Positions 10,611 through 22,330 of a stretch of DNA of 64,000 bases are shown one piece after another. The notes under the pieces were generated by a model. That model was given only the letters and a program-made list of their open reading frames with translations, ran no database searches and was not told where the DNA came from. The stretch's first letter is position 1. The number at the start of each line of letters is the position of its first letter. The stretch is from Bimuria novae-zelandiae CBS 107.79 (Eukaryota; Ascomycota; Dothideomycetes; Pleosporales; Didymosphaeriaceae), in the NCBI GenBank assembly GCA_010015655.1, contig ML976708.1, forward strand, positions 287,213 through 351,212, written 5' to 3'. The translations under genes and the position numbers were made by a program.

Positions 10611-13600
10611 GTAAGTATCATTCGAGTTCAAAGGTAGTAGACGTGGCATTAGAGGCGAAACCTACAATTCCTGCATTGGATTGCTTTGAGCGTTTAGTTG
10701 GTGTTGGTAAATCGCATCTCTGGGTAAGATCTTTTCCTAGATACTCCTATACTCTTTAGCTGGAATGCGCTATAATTGTAATACTATGTAAGGACATGCA
10801 TTTTGGTAACCTGGTTGTATTTTGCTGCAGGAAGTATTGATTGTAATGTGGCTGCCTGAGCGCGATCGGAGACGTTTGTTGATAGGCTAGGTCTCACACA
10901 GAAACATTTGTTCGACAGCAATAGGTTTGAATAGATTGGGAAGGAATCTGATCCATGCCACCCGCTGGTGCTATTGCATGTATGCCGCAGTTCTGCATAC
11001 CTACCTGTTCGAGTCCGCGGTCCTGCATTTGGTGTATTGTATTGAGATCTACTTTCGGTTTGTGCAGAAGACGAAGAGACCCGGCGCCGTGCTGAGGACA
11101 ATTGGACTTCGAGCTTCCTGTTTCGAAACTCTGTATTAACTGCCACGTTCGTTTGCGTGGAGCTCTACATTTTCGCAGCGGAAAAGTAGGTTTCCCCAGA
11201 ACTGCATACACGGCATCTCGCACTGGCCAGCCAACGCATGGAAAGGCGGATCCACATAACCTCCGATGCGCGTCAAGAACCTTCCAAAGTTGGAAGAAAC
11301 AATTTGCCTACGTGATGCAATCAGGAGATCGGAATGTATCCATGGATGCTGCATTCTCCGGAAAGGGGCGGATGGATGCTCCGATGCCGATCGCTCAGCT
11401 GGCAACTGCTAAAAGTTGCCCGTAAAGGGACGTACGATTAAGATATCACTCGAACCTGCAGTGGTGTCAGGAACGCGCTCCCGGTACCGTACGTCAAGCT
11501 AAGGCCGCCGCAACATTCCGCGTCGAATTGACCACGAAGCACAACGTGAACGCGGGATGGCGCAGAGCTCCTGGACGGCAACGACAGGCATCAGGCTGGC
11601 GCGGAAGATTAGGATAAAAGGGGTAGTTTTCTGGAAACAAGGGGACAGTGCACGAAGCACTCTGTGACGCGTACGGTCGTGGGCGGACATTCTTTCTCAA
11701 ATTGCGAGGCAGCGGTCAGCAGGCCGCTAACACGAATTCGGCAGGCTTCTAGAAAACGCTTGGACGCAGCTGAAGCCTCACGGTGGTCGGACTGCTAGGC
11801 GGACCATGCTGCGGTGCCCGAGCGGTGTTGGTTGGAAAACGTGCAGTCGGTGATGATGCACGCGGAAGCTGGGGCTGCAGCCGCTTGGCCAGTGGCATGC
11901 TGCCATGCGGCGGATGCTCAAGGTTCTGATGCATGACGTGGTTTGGGCACAAGAATAGTGCGCGAGGGTCCCCAAGCGAGAGCAAGCAAAGGTATACAGA
12001 ACTGGAGGATCGTGTGGTTGTGAAACGTCGGTGGCCCTGTTGCAGTTTTGCCCAGCAATTGTGACAGGTCTGGCCCGTTGGTGGGAGACGTTCCGTGAAA
12101 GACGCGGTGCCTCTTGGGTCTGCTGCTGTTGCTGTTCGAGACAAGTTTCCTTTTTAGCTTTGTAGGAACGGAAAGCTTTGCACCCGTTTTGCGAGCAAAG
12201 AGCAATGGAGGCGTGAGACGATCGCCGTGCATTGAGGCTCCAGGTGGACCCGGCTAGGATTTCCCCGTGCACCATCGCATCTTGGTAACGAGCACAGACA
12301 GATCTCGTGGAAGCATCGCGGAAGTCTATCAAGTCGGCGTCTCCTGGCCGCGCTGACTCGCATTTTGCTCTCGTCGCCCACGGCCTGCAATCTGGCAAGG
12401 ATGCAGGTGAACTCGGAAAGAAGATTTCATGGTAACTCGTCAACATTGGGTGTCGTACGATGCCTCGCTGCCGTGTCCCCGGCGGAAGCTCGTGTCGATC
12501 CCGACTAGAAAGCTCAGGCAAGAACGACATAGGAGGCAGTGGGGTGGTGTGAGGGTGGCTCTCGGGCAGTCGAATGACTGTACGCACTTAGTTCGTTATG
12601 GTAGAGGTGCCTGCTTCTCGCAGCAACGGTGTCACCATTGTGAATGTATTATCCATGGCCAATGATGCCCGTGGCCGTCATGTCATGTGCCATGCCGCCT
12701 CCTCGTGGGCAGCAGCGGCGCGCAGTTGGGGACGTGTGTTCTTCTGTCCCACGTGGGCCCTCATGGCGCCCAAGCCATCGTTCGTGATGGCTTCAGGGGT
12801 GTCTCGGACAGCCACCCACACCCACACTGAGAGTTGGCATTGTCACTTCCCACTGTTCCCTTGTTCGAAAGCGAGCAGTCGCCAAACGCCCAGTGACCGT
12901 TGGAACTGGACGGCCGGCAGAGGCACTTGATGTTTCGTGACGTGCTAAATTTGGGCTGCGGACAAGGGTGTCACTGTTTCTGAGGCCCGTGTTCTGAGAG
13001 CGCATGGATTGTGCATGCATCGTAGAAGCCCACTAGAAGGACGGCTTCGATGCCCCAGCGCCTGCGACATGTCTACACCTCGAGCCAGGGCGTCGCGACC
13101 CTGTGTTGCTTCGAAACCATGCGTCTGACTTTGCTCCTAGCTGGCGTCGCTCGTCTGCTCACACATAGCGACCAGCCTATGCGGGTAGCTGAGGGACGCC
13201 TACTTTCTATGGCTGCCCATCTGCTCGCCAGCGCCACAGAACGCCTCAGATAGGCGCAGTGCCTCCGAGCCTTGATGCTGCTGGGGAGTCTGGCAGATGG
13301 TCGTGGGGATGGTGCGGGCGCAGGGACATGGTCGTATGAAATGCCATCCTGATGCCGTATAAACAAGCGTGATCTGCGAATATTAGACTGCCCCTGCGCC
13401 AGGCGTAAGTTAAGAGATGCCGTTGTTATTATCCTGCTACGCGCACGCCGGTCATTGAGCGAAGCACTGTTACACAAACCATAACCGCCTACGCCCAGAG
13501 TCACACGTCCAATCCTGACGACATCGATTCGAGAGATAGGGATACAGATAGACGCCCACGCAGTGCAGCCCGCAACTGCGTTTCCATTACCTATACACAC

Positions 13601-14770
13601 CGACAGCAGGATTCCGATAATAGGGGCACGGCCAAGCTGAGCAGAGCAGGTGAGCATCACCCACCCGGGCGCGAGCACAGTCAGCGAGCGCTCTCCCAGG
13701 GCGGGCGGCGGACTGACGGGCCACGCAGCTGTTGGAACGTTGCTTCTGCCGATTCTGTGGAGGCGCATCATCCTTCTAACGGCCACAGGGGCAGATTGAC
13801 CGGGATCGTAGCACAGCTCTGCACAAGAGCATACGTTCCGTACATACAGTACATACGTACATATTTGTCGACTTTGTGCAGCCCGACGTCACGGGTCCCA
13901 TCTGGACCGAATCAGCATCTCGCCGCCCAGCCAGCAGCAGCTCACGGCAGTCGATTCATTGTTCGATCGGGGTCCGCAGATTGCGCGGGAGGCAAAGCAT
14001 CATAGTCAGCGGGCGGTTAGTCATCGCACTGTGCTGTGTCTGCCAGGAGCGAGCAGGTGAGATTTGCGGGTTTCAGGCTGCTGAAAAGAGACGCCAGACT
14101 CCGCCGGGGCCTTCATAAAGCGTCCCTTGGTCTGCTGGCCTGAGCTCCTGCGGCTGCACATCTTCTCGGTGCTTTTACTGGGGTTTCTCGACTCGGCTAC
14201 TTCCGATCCTGTTTCGGGCATAGCGGCTTCAAAACACCTGAAGCAGAGCAGAGAAGTACTCTCTGTACCTTTCCCACACACCCACTCATCACCCGCCATC
14301 GCCTGCCCTGCTCTCAGGCCTTTATACACAGGTACGTCCCGTCCGCCGTGCACCGCGAGCGCGAGCCGTCGTGCGCGCGTGCTGCTGCTGCCGCTGCCGT
14401 CGGTGCCCCTTTCCAGGCCTCGAGCCGCCCGCGTGTGCTGCCAGGCCGTCGACGACGGGCGCGAACACGACTTCCTGCTGCGGTGCAGACAGAGCGACGC
14501 CCCAACTGTAGCCGTTTCCCTTTGGCTGACGTCCGCTCTAGTGCTACATCCGCATTGGCCTGCACGCGGTCCGCCCATCTTTTGACAACCCGGACCACCT
14601 CGACACCGTCCTCGACGCCTCTCGCCGGCCGCCATCACCACCACCGCGACGGCGCCCTGCTTTCACCTCGCCGCCGCAGGCCCTCCGCCTAGCTCTTTGG
14701 TGCGCACTCACCGTCCTTTCACGCTGGGCCCTCGGTCCGCCGTTCTGCCACGCGACGTTTTCACCTGGCG
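10611..14770. other. 4.2 kb gene-poor stretch upstream of the C2H2 regulator
   Basis: Long GC-rich open frames occur on both strands (for example 11778-12587 and 13073-13786 minus). They overlap each other, lack recognisable domains and look like chance frames in GC-rich DNA. Bases about 14100-14770 are pyrimidine rich and probably belong to the promoter and long 5' leader of the zinc-finger gene. No RNA gene or repeat was recognised. Confidence 0.45.
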
Positions 14771-16300
14771 ATGGAGCTGGGCACTATATTGAACGCGAGA
14801 TTAACCGCCCACGCAGGAACAGGAACACCCTTCGCCATGCAGCACGCGATGCAGCATCAACAACAGCACTTCGGCGCCCAGCCGGCCTACATCAACGGCC
14901 ACATCAAGTCGGAGAACGGCTCGGAGCGTGGCGTCTCCCCACACCCGTCAGACTCGTCACGGTATTCTTCGCAACAACCGCAACAATCTCTGCCGCCGTA
15001 TCCGCCAATCCCCGCACAGCACATGAACGGCATGCGCTACCCGTCGCCCACGCCGATGCAGCAGGCGCCGATGCAGATGCTCAACAACAACAGCTACATC
15101 CCCAACCCGCAGGACCACCCGTACGGTCAGCCGCAGGTGCCCGACCAGCAGACGCAGCATGCTGGCGGACGTCCCGCGAACGAGAACGGCCCACCAAAGG
15201 CATTCGCGTGCTCCACGTGTGGCAAGGGTTTCGCGCGGCGCAGTGACCTCGCACGTCACGGTAAGGAAGCTTGGGCCCCAACATCAACAAGTCGCATCGC
15301 TAACAACGGACAGAGCGCATCCACAGCGGCATCCGTCCCCATGTGTGCGAGTACCCCAACTGCGGCAAGCAGTTCATCCAGCGTTCGGCGCTGACGGTGC
15401 ACCAACGTGTCCACACGGGCGAGAAGCCACATATGTGCGAGCGTTGCGGCAAGGTATGCATCCGATCGCGTGTTTCAATGCATCGTCTAACCTTGCGCCC
15501 AGCCCTTCAGCGATTCTAGCTCGCTGGCTCGCCACCGCCGTATCCACTCCGGCAAGCGCCCATACAAATGCCCATACGCGGATTGCCAGAAGACGTTCAC
15601 GCGTCGCACTACCCTGACTCGCCATCAGAACCACCACACCGGCACGGTCGAAGAAGCCGCTGCTGCCACGGCTGCAGCCCTGGCCTCCCGTGCCTCTGCC
15701 CCGAGCCGCTCTGCGCGCTCTGACGCTGAAGAGTACTCCGAGACTGCTTCGCCGTTAAACACGCCGTCACCAAATGACCGTCTCACGTCCATGTCGCCTG
15801 CTGGTGGCATGCCTGCGGGGGTCGTGCCGGGAATGCACCGCCAGCAGGCCGACTACGCCTACATGGGCAACATGAACGTGCCTCCTCATCTTAGAAATGA
15901 GATGCCCCAGCAGAGTCCGCGTGCATCCCCTGCCTTGACCTCCCAATCGTACACATCCACTGCGAGCGGATCGCGTCCGGCCATCACCTCGCACCCTAGT
16001 GGCTACGGCCCGCCTCAGATCCTAGAGCCGCCTGCGTCGGCCAACCACAACCAGTCTGGGACCAACAGCGCAAGCGGAAGCCCCCACATGGCGAATGTGG
16101 GCTGGCAATCTCCTTCTCACCAGGCGTTGCCATCCCCGGGTGCTGGTGACAACAGCTACGTCTACCCTGAGCCTCAATACGCCAACCCGCAGCACAACAT
16201 CTACTACCAGAACAACAACATTCGTCGTCCGAATAGCACCGAACCCGATCACTACAACACGAGCCAAGGACAGCAAATGTGGGCGCCTGCGGTGCAATAA
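14771..16300 (+). CDS. C2H2 zinc-finger transcription factor, four fingers
   Basis: Exons 14771-15260, 15314-15453 and 15503-16300 give 475 residues; the introns are 53 and 49 nt, GT-AG, with a CTAAC branch site. Four tandem C2H2 fingers lie at about residues 144-260. They begin [19 protein letters not shown] and continue with [18 protein letters not shown] and [10 protein letters not shown] units joined by TGEKP-like linkers (SGIRPH, TGEKPH, SGKRPY). The first intron falls exactly inside the first finger's final linker. Both flanks are low complexity: Gln/Pro/Ser rich at 15-140, and Ser/Pro/Asn/Gln rich from 265 to the end. It is a nuclear DNA-binding regulator. The target is unknown and I do not assign a named orthologue. 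A second in-frame ATG at 14837 is an alternative start. Several kilobases of gene-free DNA upstream suggest complex control. Confidence 0.88.
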
Positions 16301-17534
16301 GCGCATCGTTTCCTGCTCCTTGTACAATTGAGACAAAATATGCGAAGTTGAAGGTTTCGATTCTTTACAACGGTGTTCTCGGCAGGATTTATACCCCTGT
16401 TTACTCCCTACACAAAAATTTCGTTGCTCCATATCGGCGTGCTTGCTCAATTCTGGGGACTCCTGCAGGGTGGTTACATGGACCAGTAGGGCTTCGTTGA
16501 CTGCCTATCTTATCTCTCTGCAGTCTTTTCGGGAGTTCCGCTTGTTTTGGTTCAGTTGGCTGGCGTAGCATCTCCTATGTTGCATTCTCTACTCATCTGG
16601 CTCCTCTGCAGCTGGTGAGGGTTTTCTTACAGCTTTGAGGGACTAGTGGAGTTGGGCGTCCCTTGGAATGAATACTGGCAATGGTGTCTGCGGTTCGCGG
16701 GTCTATTTGGGGGTTTCCTATGGAGCGACAATTTCTAGACTGGTACTTAATGAAGGATGTAAATCCGCGCCTTAGACTACTATCAAAATGCGCTGCGTGC
16801 GCTTCAGTAGTGCGCTGCAAAGTCTGGAACACGATGCGTGATGAACCAATCCGATAATTGATTTTGGAGAGTACGCGTAGGCGTTGTCGATTACTGCTCG
16901 AGAATGCAACGATTGATACTCTATCAATCAGAAGCATGGGTAGTAGTTAGCTGTGACTTCATGCCCAGGTGCTTGCCGTTGGGCATGCTCTCACGCCCAC
17001 GAAAAAGTCGCAGATAGCGTCCTCACAGAACTAACTAACGTACGTTAAGTCACCCTAGGCTAATCTTGGCTTTTTTGAGGGCGTGAGAGGCATGTTGAGC
17101 GCTCACGCTTGGGCCTTCGGATGAGCGCTGCAGGTCGGCCGGCGCCCAGCCTCGCGCAAGCATGCGGTGACGAAGCCAACGGCACTGCGGACCACTGAAG
17201 CGCTGCGCTCACACACTGCAGAGCCGCCACTTCCACAGCCCCCGTGCACCACGACGACTCTTAATAATCAACACTCACTCTCAAAGCTCGCGCCATCATC
17301 ACTGCCGACCCCGCGCACTCTCGATACGTCGAGACTCGACCAGCTTGTGCCAAGCTAGTGTAGTGGTCCAACTGCTTGCACCGTCTTCCTCTACCACACC
17401 ACCACGCCGCCGAATCCAACCCCAACCAACCGACAGTCCGATCAAGCCTCGGCCATTCACGTATCCACACCTCCGATCAACCTAACCTCGTCGCGCGCGC
17501 GGTGTCGCTGCGTTGAGCTACATCCTCAGCAGTC
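16301..17534. other. intergenic stretch
   Basis: Only small unsupported frames occur. The last 300 bases are C/A-rich and are probably the epsin promoter and 5' leader. Confidence 0.5.
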
Positions 17535-19404
17535 ATGTCGAAGGTTGTAAGGAGTGTCAAGAATGTCACCAAGGGCTATTCTGCCGTTGAGGTGAAGGTC
17601 CGAAATGGTACGGACATCTGAGATTTGACCAGCTTTGCAATACTAAGAGTCACAGCAACCAGCAATGACCCCTGGGGTCCGGTAGGCTCGGACATGGCCG
17701 AGATTGCTCAAATCACCTTCAACAAGTAGGCAGGATGCCGCCATGCTGGGATGACTGCGCTAATCGCAAGGGACAGCTCGACCGACTTCTACCAGGTCAT
17801 GGATATGCTCGACAAGCGGCTCAACGACAAGGGGAAAAACTGGCGCCACGTGCTGAAGTCGCTCAAGGTCCTCGATTACTGCCTGCACGAGGGCTCAGAG
17901 CTGGTAGTTACGTGGGCGCGGAAAAACATCTACATCATTAAGACTCTCCGCGAGTTCCAATACATTGACGAGGACGGGCGGGATGTTGGCCAGAACAGTG
18001 CGTGCGCTTGCGCAATTGGCAGGATTCAGCTGACTTGGAGCAGTTCGCATCGCCGCAAAAGAGCTCACGTCGCTAGTCATGGACGAAGAACGTCTGCGCG
18101 CAGAACGGCAAGACCGCAAATCGTGGAAATCACGCGTCACCGGCATCGAGGAGTATGGTGGGGGCCCTCATCACGGTGGTCCGTCGTTGGAGCCCCAGGG
18201 ACGTCGTCGCGAGGGTCGCCCGCGACGCAACGAAGACGAAGACCTAGAATTCAAGTTGGCGCTTGAAGCGAGCAAAAACGAAGCAGAAGAAGAGCGCAAG
18301 CGTCGGGAACGCAACAACGCTACCGTTGAAGATGATGACGATCTCGCAAAAGCCATCAAATTGAGCAAAGAGGAAGAAGAGCTACGGCGGAGGGAGCTCG
18401 AATCCACCAATGCCGATCTCCTCTTTGGCGACAACCCGAGCCAACCGACAGCCTACCAGCCGACGGGCAACAACCAGGGCTATCAGCAACAAGGCGCGGT
18501 CGATTGGTTCGGCAATCTCATGGATCAAAACCCACCACAGCAGCCCCAGAATACTGGCTTTCTTAATAACGCATATGCTCAGCCCGCAGGAATGCAGCCA
18601 CAACAGACGGCTGTCCAGACTGGTTATGGAGGTTACAATGGCTTCCAGCAGCAGCAGCAGCAGCAGCCCAATTATGATGCCTTCAATCAACAGCAGCAAC
18701 AGTACATGCAACCTCAGCAGACCGCCTTCAGCCAGAATAACCCATACGGCCAGATGAACAACGGCTTTGGTCAACAGCAGCAGCAGCAGCAGCAGCAAGA
18801 TCATAGCACCCTGCAGCCCGGCAGCCACAATCCTTGGGCGAACAACAAACCTCAAGAGTCACTCGTACCGCAACCTACGGGTTCGAACAATCCCTTTGCG
18901 CAATCGTTTACTCGACCGCAGAGTGCCCAGCCACAAACGCAGAGACAGCCCACACTCAACACGCTATACGAGCAGAAGACGCGATCGCAATTCAACAACA
19001 CGAACTTCAACCCACCTGTATCGTTCTCCACGCCGACTCAGCCTCAGAAGGAGATGGACCCGACTGCGGCGAGGCTCAACGCTCTTCTCGCTACTGGAGA
19101 AGGACAGGATACATTTGGCAATGTGGGCAATTTGCGCATTCCGGCGCAACATACGGCACCGGGAACCTTTGTCAACTCGGCGGGCGCGGGTCTGAACCAG
19201 GTCAATGCTAATGCGACGGGCAACAACCCTTTCCTCAACTCTCAATTCACAGGCATGCCGCAGCAGAACCGATTGATGCCCGCACAAACAGGGCCGGCAG
19301 CAGGATTCGGTGCCAATCCATACGGCAGCTCCAATCCCTTTGGCGCACAGCAGGGAAACAGGCAGCAGGGTGGTGCTGGTGCAGGTCCTCTGATAGACTT
19401 ATAG
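17535..19404 (+). CDS. ENT1: epsin (ENTH endocytic adaptor), four exons
   Basis: Exons 17535-17607, 17656-17725, 17771-17997 and 18044-19404 give 576 residues; all three introns are only 45-48 nt. The N-terminus is an ENTH domain (about 5-140) with VRNATSNDPWGP, DMLDKRLNDKGKNWRHV and LREFQYIDEDGRD, which binds PtdIns(4,5)P2 at the plasma membrane. Two ubiquitin-interacting motifs follow (about 187-205, DEDLEFKLALEAS, and 221-236, DDDLAKAIKLSKEEE). Then comes a long Gln/Asn-rich segment. NPF motifs (NNPFAQ, NNPFLN, SNPFGA) recruit EH-domain proteins, and the protein ends in the clathrin box LIDL. This full set matches Ent1/Ent2-type epsins of clathrin-mediated endocytosis and actin patches. 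The Gln runs are CAG repeats at about 18647-18666 and 18773-18799 that may vary in length between strains. Confidence 0.95.
18647..18799 (+). repeat. CAG/CAA trinucleotide tracts coding poly-Gln
   Basis: Three clusters of CAG/CAA codons (near 18647, 18688 and 18773) encode glutamine runs inside the epsin disordered region. Confidence 0.8.
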
Positions 19405-20270
19405 GATGGGATCGGTGACGAGGAAGGGCCTTGACTATTTGTTATCTTGATATTTGAGCGCGGCAATGGGGGCGGCTCGGGAGTGTTCATCTATTTCGAA
19501 CGTTCATTGGGACAGCAATCAAAAAGCTTCGACCGGGAAGCAGTGGGATTTTAGGGAGTTTATTTCGACACCAGGTGGATCGGGTTCAGCATTTTCAAGT
19601 TCACACGTAGAAAACATTGTTTGACTACGATCTGGGAAGGGGGTACCGGAGCGGAGTCGCAGGCTTGGTGAATTATAAATCCTTTTGTACTTTTGATAGA
19701 TGTGGCAGGTTTTTGGTGCATGTGTGTAGGAGGCCAATAACCAGCTTGGGTGCGTTAGAACTGGGTTCCTCACTTCAGAGTCGATTTGTGACACGAGACC
19801 TGGCGGTCGAGTATGTTCTCGGTTGCGCTATAGACAAACTCCCAGCGAAAATGCCAATTTTGGTAAATCAGCATTGGAACGTTTGCGGTCATGGCGCTCG
19901 AGCTTGCATGAGCACGCCCGGCATCTGCATACCCCACACCACATATAGCGTGCCAAGACGGCGCCAACGTCTATCTCGCAGCAGACCCCGGCAGCCTTCT
20001 ACGATCCATCGATTGTATTCCTTCTACACGCTGTTGCAATCCCATCTGATATTCCGCCTTTGTGCTCGACTACTTGCAAACCCGAACTTCCTTGTACTCG
20101 GTCAGCTGTGGGCTAACTTCCTCCACGTGCCTCGGCTTGGGCCCCCGCTCTGACGTGCGTTCGCAGACGGATACGATCAGATTACTCCTGGCAATCTTCG
20201 CTCCTGCGCCAGCATTCTAAGGTCTTTTTACACATCTCGTCGGTTCTTGAAAGCTCTTCCGCTGCATACA
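19405..20270. other. intergenic stretch
   Basis: This is epsin 3' flank followed by the promoter of the next gene. The only longer frame (about 19617-20153) lacks an ATG start and domain features. Confidence 0.5.
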
Positions 20271-21252
20271 ATGGAGCGCAGGCGCTCGAAGCGGCGGGTC
20301 TCCGAATCGTACGAGGAGTTCCATATCTCTTGGGATTTGCCGAAGAAGAGAAAGCTAGAACACCCGGGCCCCGTACGTGCTGCGCGCGATCCGGCCGTCT
20401 CACCCAGGGTCCCCGCTCTGCGCGATATCGGTCTGCCTACGCCAAACGCCAGCTCTTTGGCCGAGGAAGAGGGGCTAAGCAAAGACGTGTTTCCGTTCAC
20501 GCGTCTTCCCGCCGAGTTGAGGCTTAATATCTATCGCTGGGCACTGTGCAGCGACGAGCCGCTGTTGTTGAATCTGCCAGCTAAGGACGAAGATGGCGAG
20601 TATCTCAAGCGGACGTCAACCCACCCAATGAACAATGCAAAGGTCAACGTCGCGCTCCTCCGCACCTGTTCACTCGTCTACAAAGAAGCGCGCAAAGTCC
20701 TCTACTCCGAGAACGACTTCGCCCTCTCCACCACCTCAGGCGTCGCTACGCTGGCGCAGCTGCACCAGCGCTCGCGCTCACTCATAAAGTCTGTGTCGCT
20801 CGCCATTCCGACCCACCACGACATCCTCGATAACTTCGCCGATCTGGTCCGCTTGGGTCTGCGATACTGCTGGGGCTTGAAAACATTTACAATCAGGTTG
20901 GACGTCATGCTGCCAGACTTTGAAGCCGGAAACACCATCTACGCGAACGCGTTCCGCATCCTGCGCTGGCTGCCCAAAGGGTGCAAGGTCATCCTCGAGG
21001 GCAACGTCAACGATAGCGTGAAGCGCGTCGTTGGAGAGGAGGGACGTCTGCTCGTCGAGCTCGATGAGGTAAGTCCAGGTCTTTTCCTCGCTTCTTTCAT
21101 AATCATCTGTCGTCGACGAAAGCTGATTGTCAGCCCAGATCAGTTACCTTAGGCGCCAGCACCAGATGTGCGGACGCGTCTCGGGCTCGTCATTCACCCG
21201 CGTGGAAGAACTTCCCAATGGGCCCGCTGGACAACCGCAGCAGGCACCCTGA
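20271..21252 (+). CDS. F-box/2EXR-like protein of unknown function, two exons
   Basis: Exons 20271-21068 and 21139-21252 (intron 70 nt, donor GTAAGT, acceptor CCCAG) give 303 residues. The first ~20 residues are very basic (MERRRSKRR), like a nuclear signal. Residues about 80-120 carry FTRLPAELRLNIYRWAL, the pattern of the short N-terminal motif in fungal 2EXR/F-box-like proteins. NVALLRTCSLVYKEARKVLY follows, typical of the same class ('LL.TCR.IY.EA..VLY'). The remainder is predicted alpha/beta and ends in a short polar tail. Such proteins are very common in dothideomycetes and have no established function; substrate recognition for ubiquitin ligation is a guess by analogy. The first ATG of the frame was chosen; the upstream in-frame TTG is not a start. 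Confidence 0.75.
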
Positions 21253-22330
21253 CCATAGGTGGGGCTTCTACGCTTCTTTGTTGCTTGTCGTGTATTGGTT
21301 TGAATTCTTTTCGTTTAGAAAGCTTCTTATGGTGTTGACACGAATTTTTGTATCCGAGGTTCCGAGGCTTTAGAATATTCTGCTCTGGTCGTGAAGGATG
21401 GACGTCGTTGTTGGATAGGAGTTGGACTTTGTACGCGTGTTAGTACTGTTGGCGGAAAAGCTCTTGTGGAAGAGTAGGTGTGTGAAGTTAGAGGCCCAAT
21501 GGCAGTCCTCTATACCGCACCTTATCTACCACACCGATGCTCTCCCAGTGTCGCTGTCCAATCGCACATAAGGATTGGGGTGTATCTATATGAGTTGTGA
21601 CTTCCGGCTTTCATTTGCATTGCATGGCGAAGCATTCTTGTGCGGTACTCCACCTCGCCTTTGATAACACTCTGTTCAAGGTAGGAACTGGCGTCGTAGG
21701 GAACCACTTCTGAACATGTAGGGTGATTGGCGCGCCTGGGTCAATGCGTTGCTGTCCGGTCTGTTTTTGGGTGTTGAAGCACATTCGGGAATGCTTGAGG
21801 GTTAAAAAAGGAGTAACTTGAGAGATTTATCGGCGTGTCGATAATTTCTTTCTTGATGGTATCGTCTATCTTCTGGGTGTCTAAAGCTCAGATCCTTTAT
21901 GAATGGGCTGGTGTTACTCTTTCTGGAAAATATATGTATTGTCGCTATAGATCCGAGTCTGAGGACTCTAGTATGGGTTCAATATGCAAACGTGCGGAAC
22001 GGAAAGTTTGTGGCATTCTTGTTGTAGTGAGTGAACATGGATGTCTGAGGCTATGTTCGTAGACATGCTTCCTTCTTTGCTTCGAACAATAGTGTGAGTA
22101 GGTTTCCTAGTTAATAGTAATGTGCTATGCTGTTTGTGAGATACAGCTCGCATGTACAAGAAAGTAAATAAGAGAGGTAATGGAAGGAGAAAAACGAAAG
22201 GGGAGATCAGGAAAGGAGGAGATGGAAAGGATAAACAAGAAAATGAATACGATGTAAAAGAAGAAAATGAAGGAAAAGAACAGGAGATCCGCGAAAGCTA
22301 AGCAACCAGGGACTAGCGACTAACATCCGT
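21253..22330. other. intergenic stretch with purine-rich tract
   Basis: No supported gene. Bases about 22160-22300 are almost pure A/G on the plus strand (repeated GGAAAGGAG/GAAAA-type words), just beyond the 3' end of the minus-strand repeat-protein gene. Confidence 0.5.
22160..22300 (+). repeat. low-complexity purine tract
   Basis: About 140 bases are strongly biased to A and G, with irregular GGAAAGGA and GAAAATGA words. It is a simple low-complexity tract. Confidence 0.6.

Noticed and set aside
11778..12587. 269-codon minus-strand open frame upstream of the C2H2 gene
   Set aside because: GC-rich sequence makes long chance frames; no motif, no splice structure, and competing frames overlap it.
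13073..13786. 237-codon minus-strand open frame
   Set aside because: Same reasons; its Arg/Ser/Ala-rich content mirrors the base composition rather than a fold.
16920..17000. Hairpin-like ATGCCCAGGTGCTTGCCGTTGGGCAT as a possible small RNA or terminator
   Set aside because: The stem is short and imperfect, with no nearby promoter or T run; it is probably chance.
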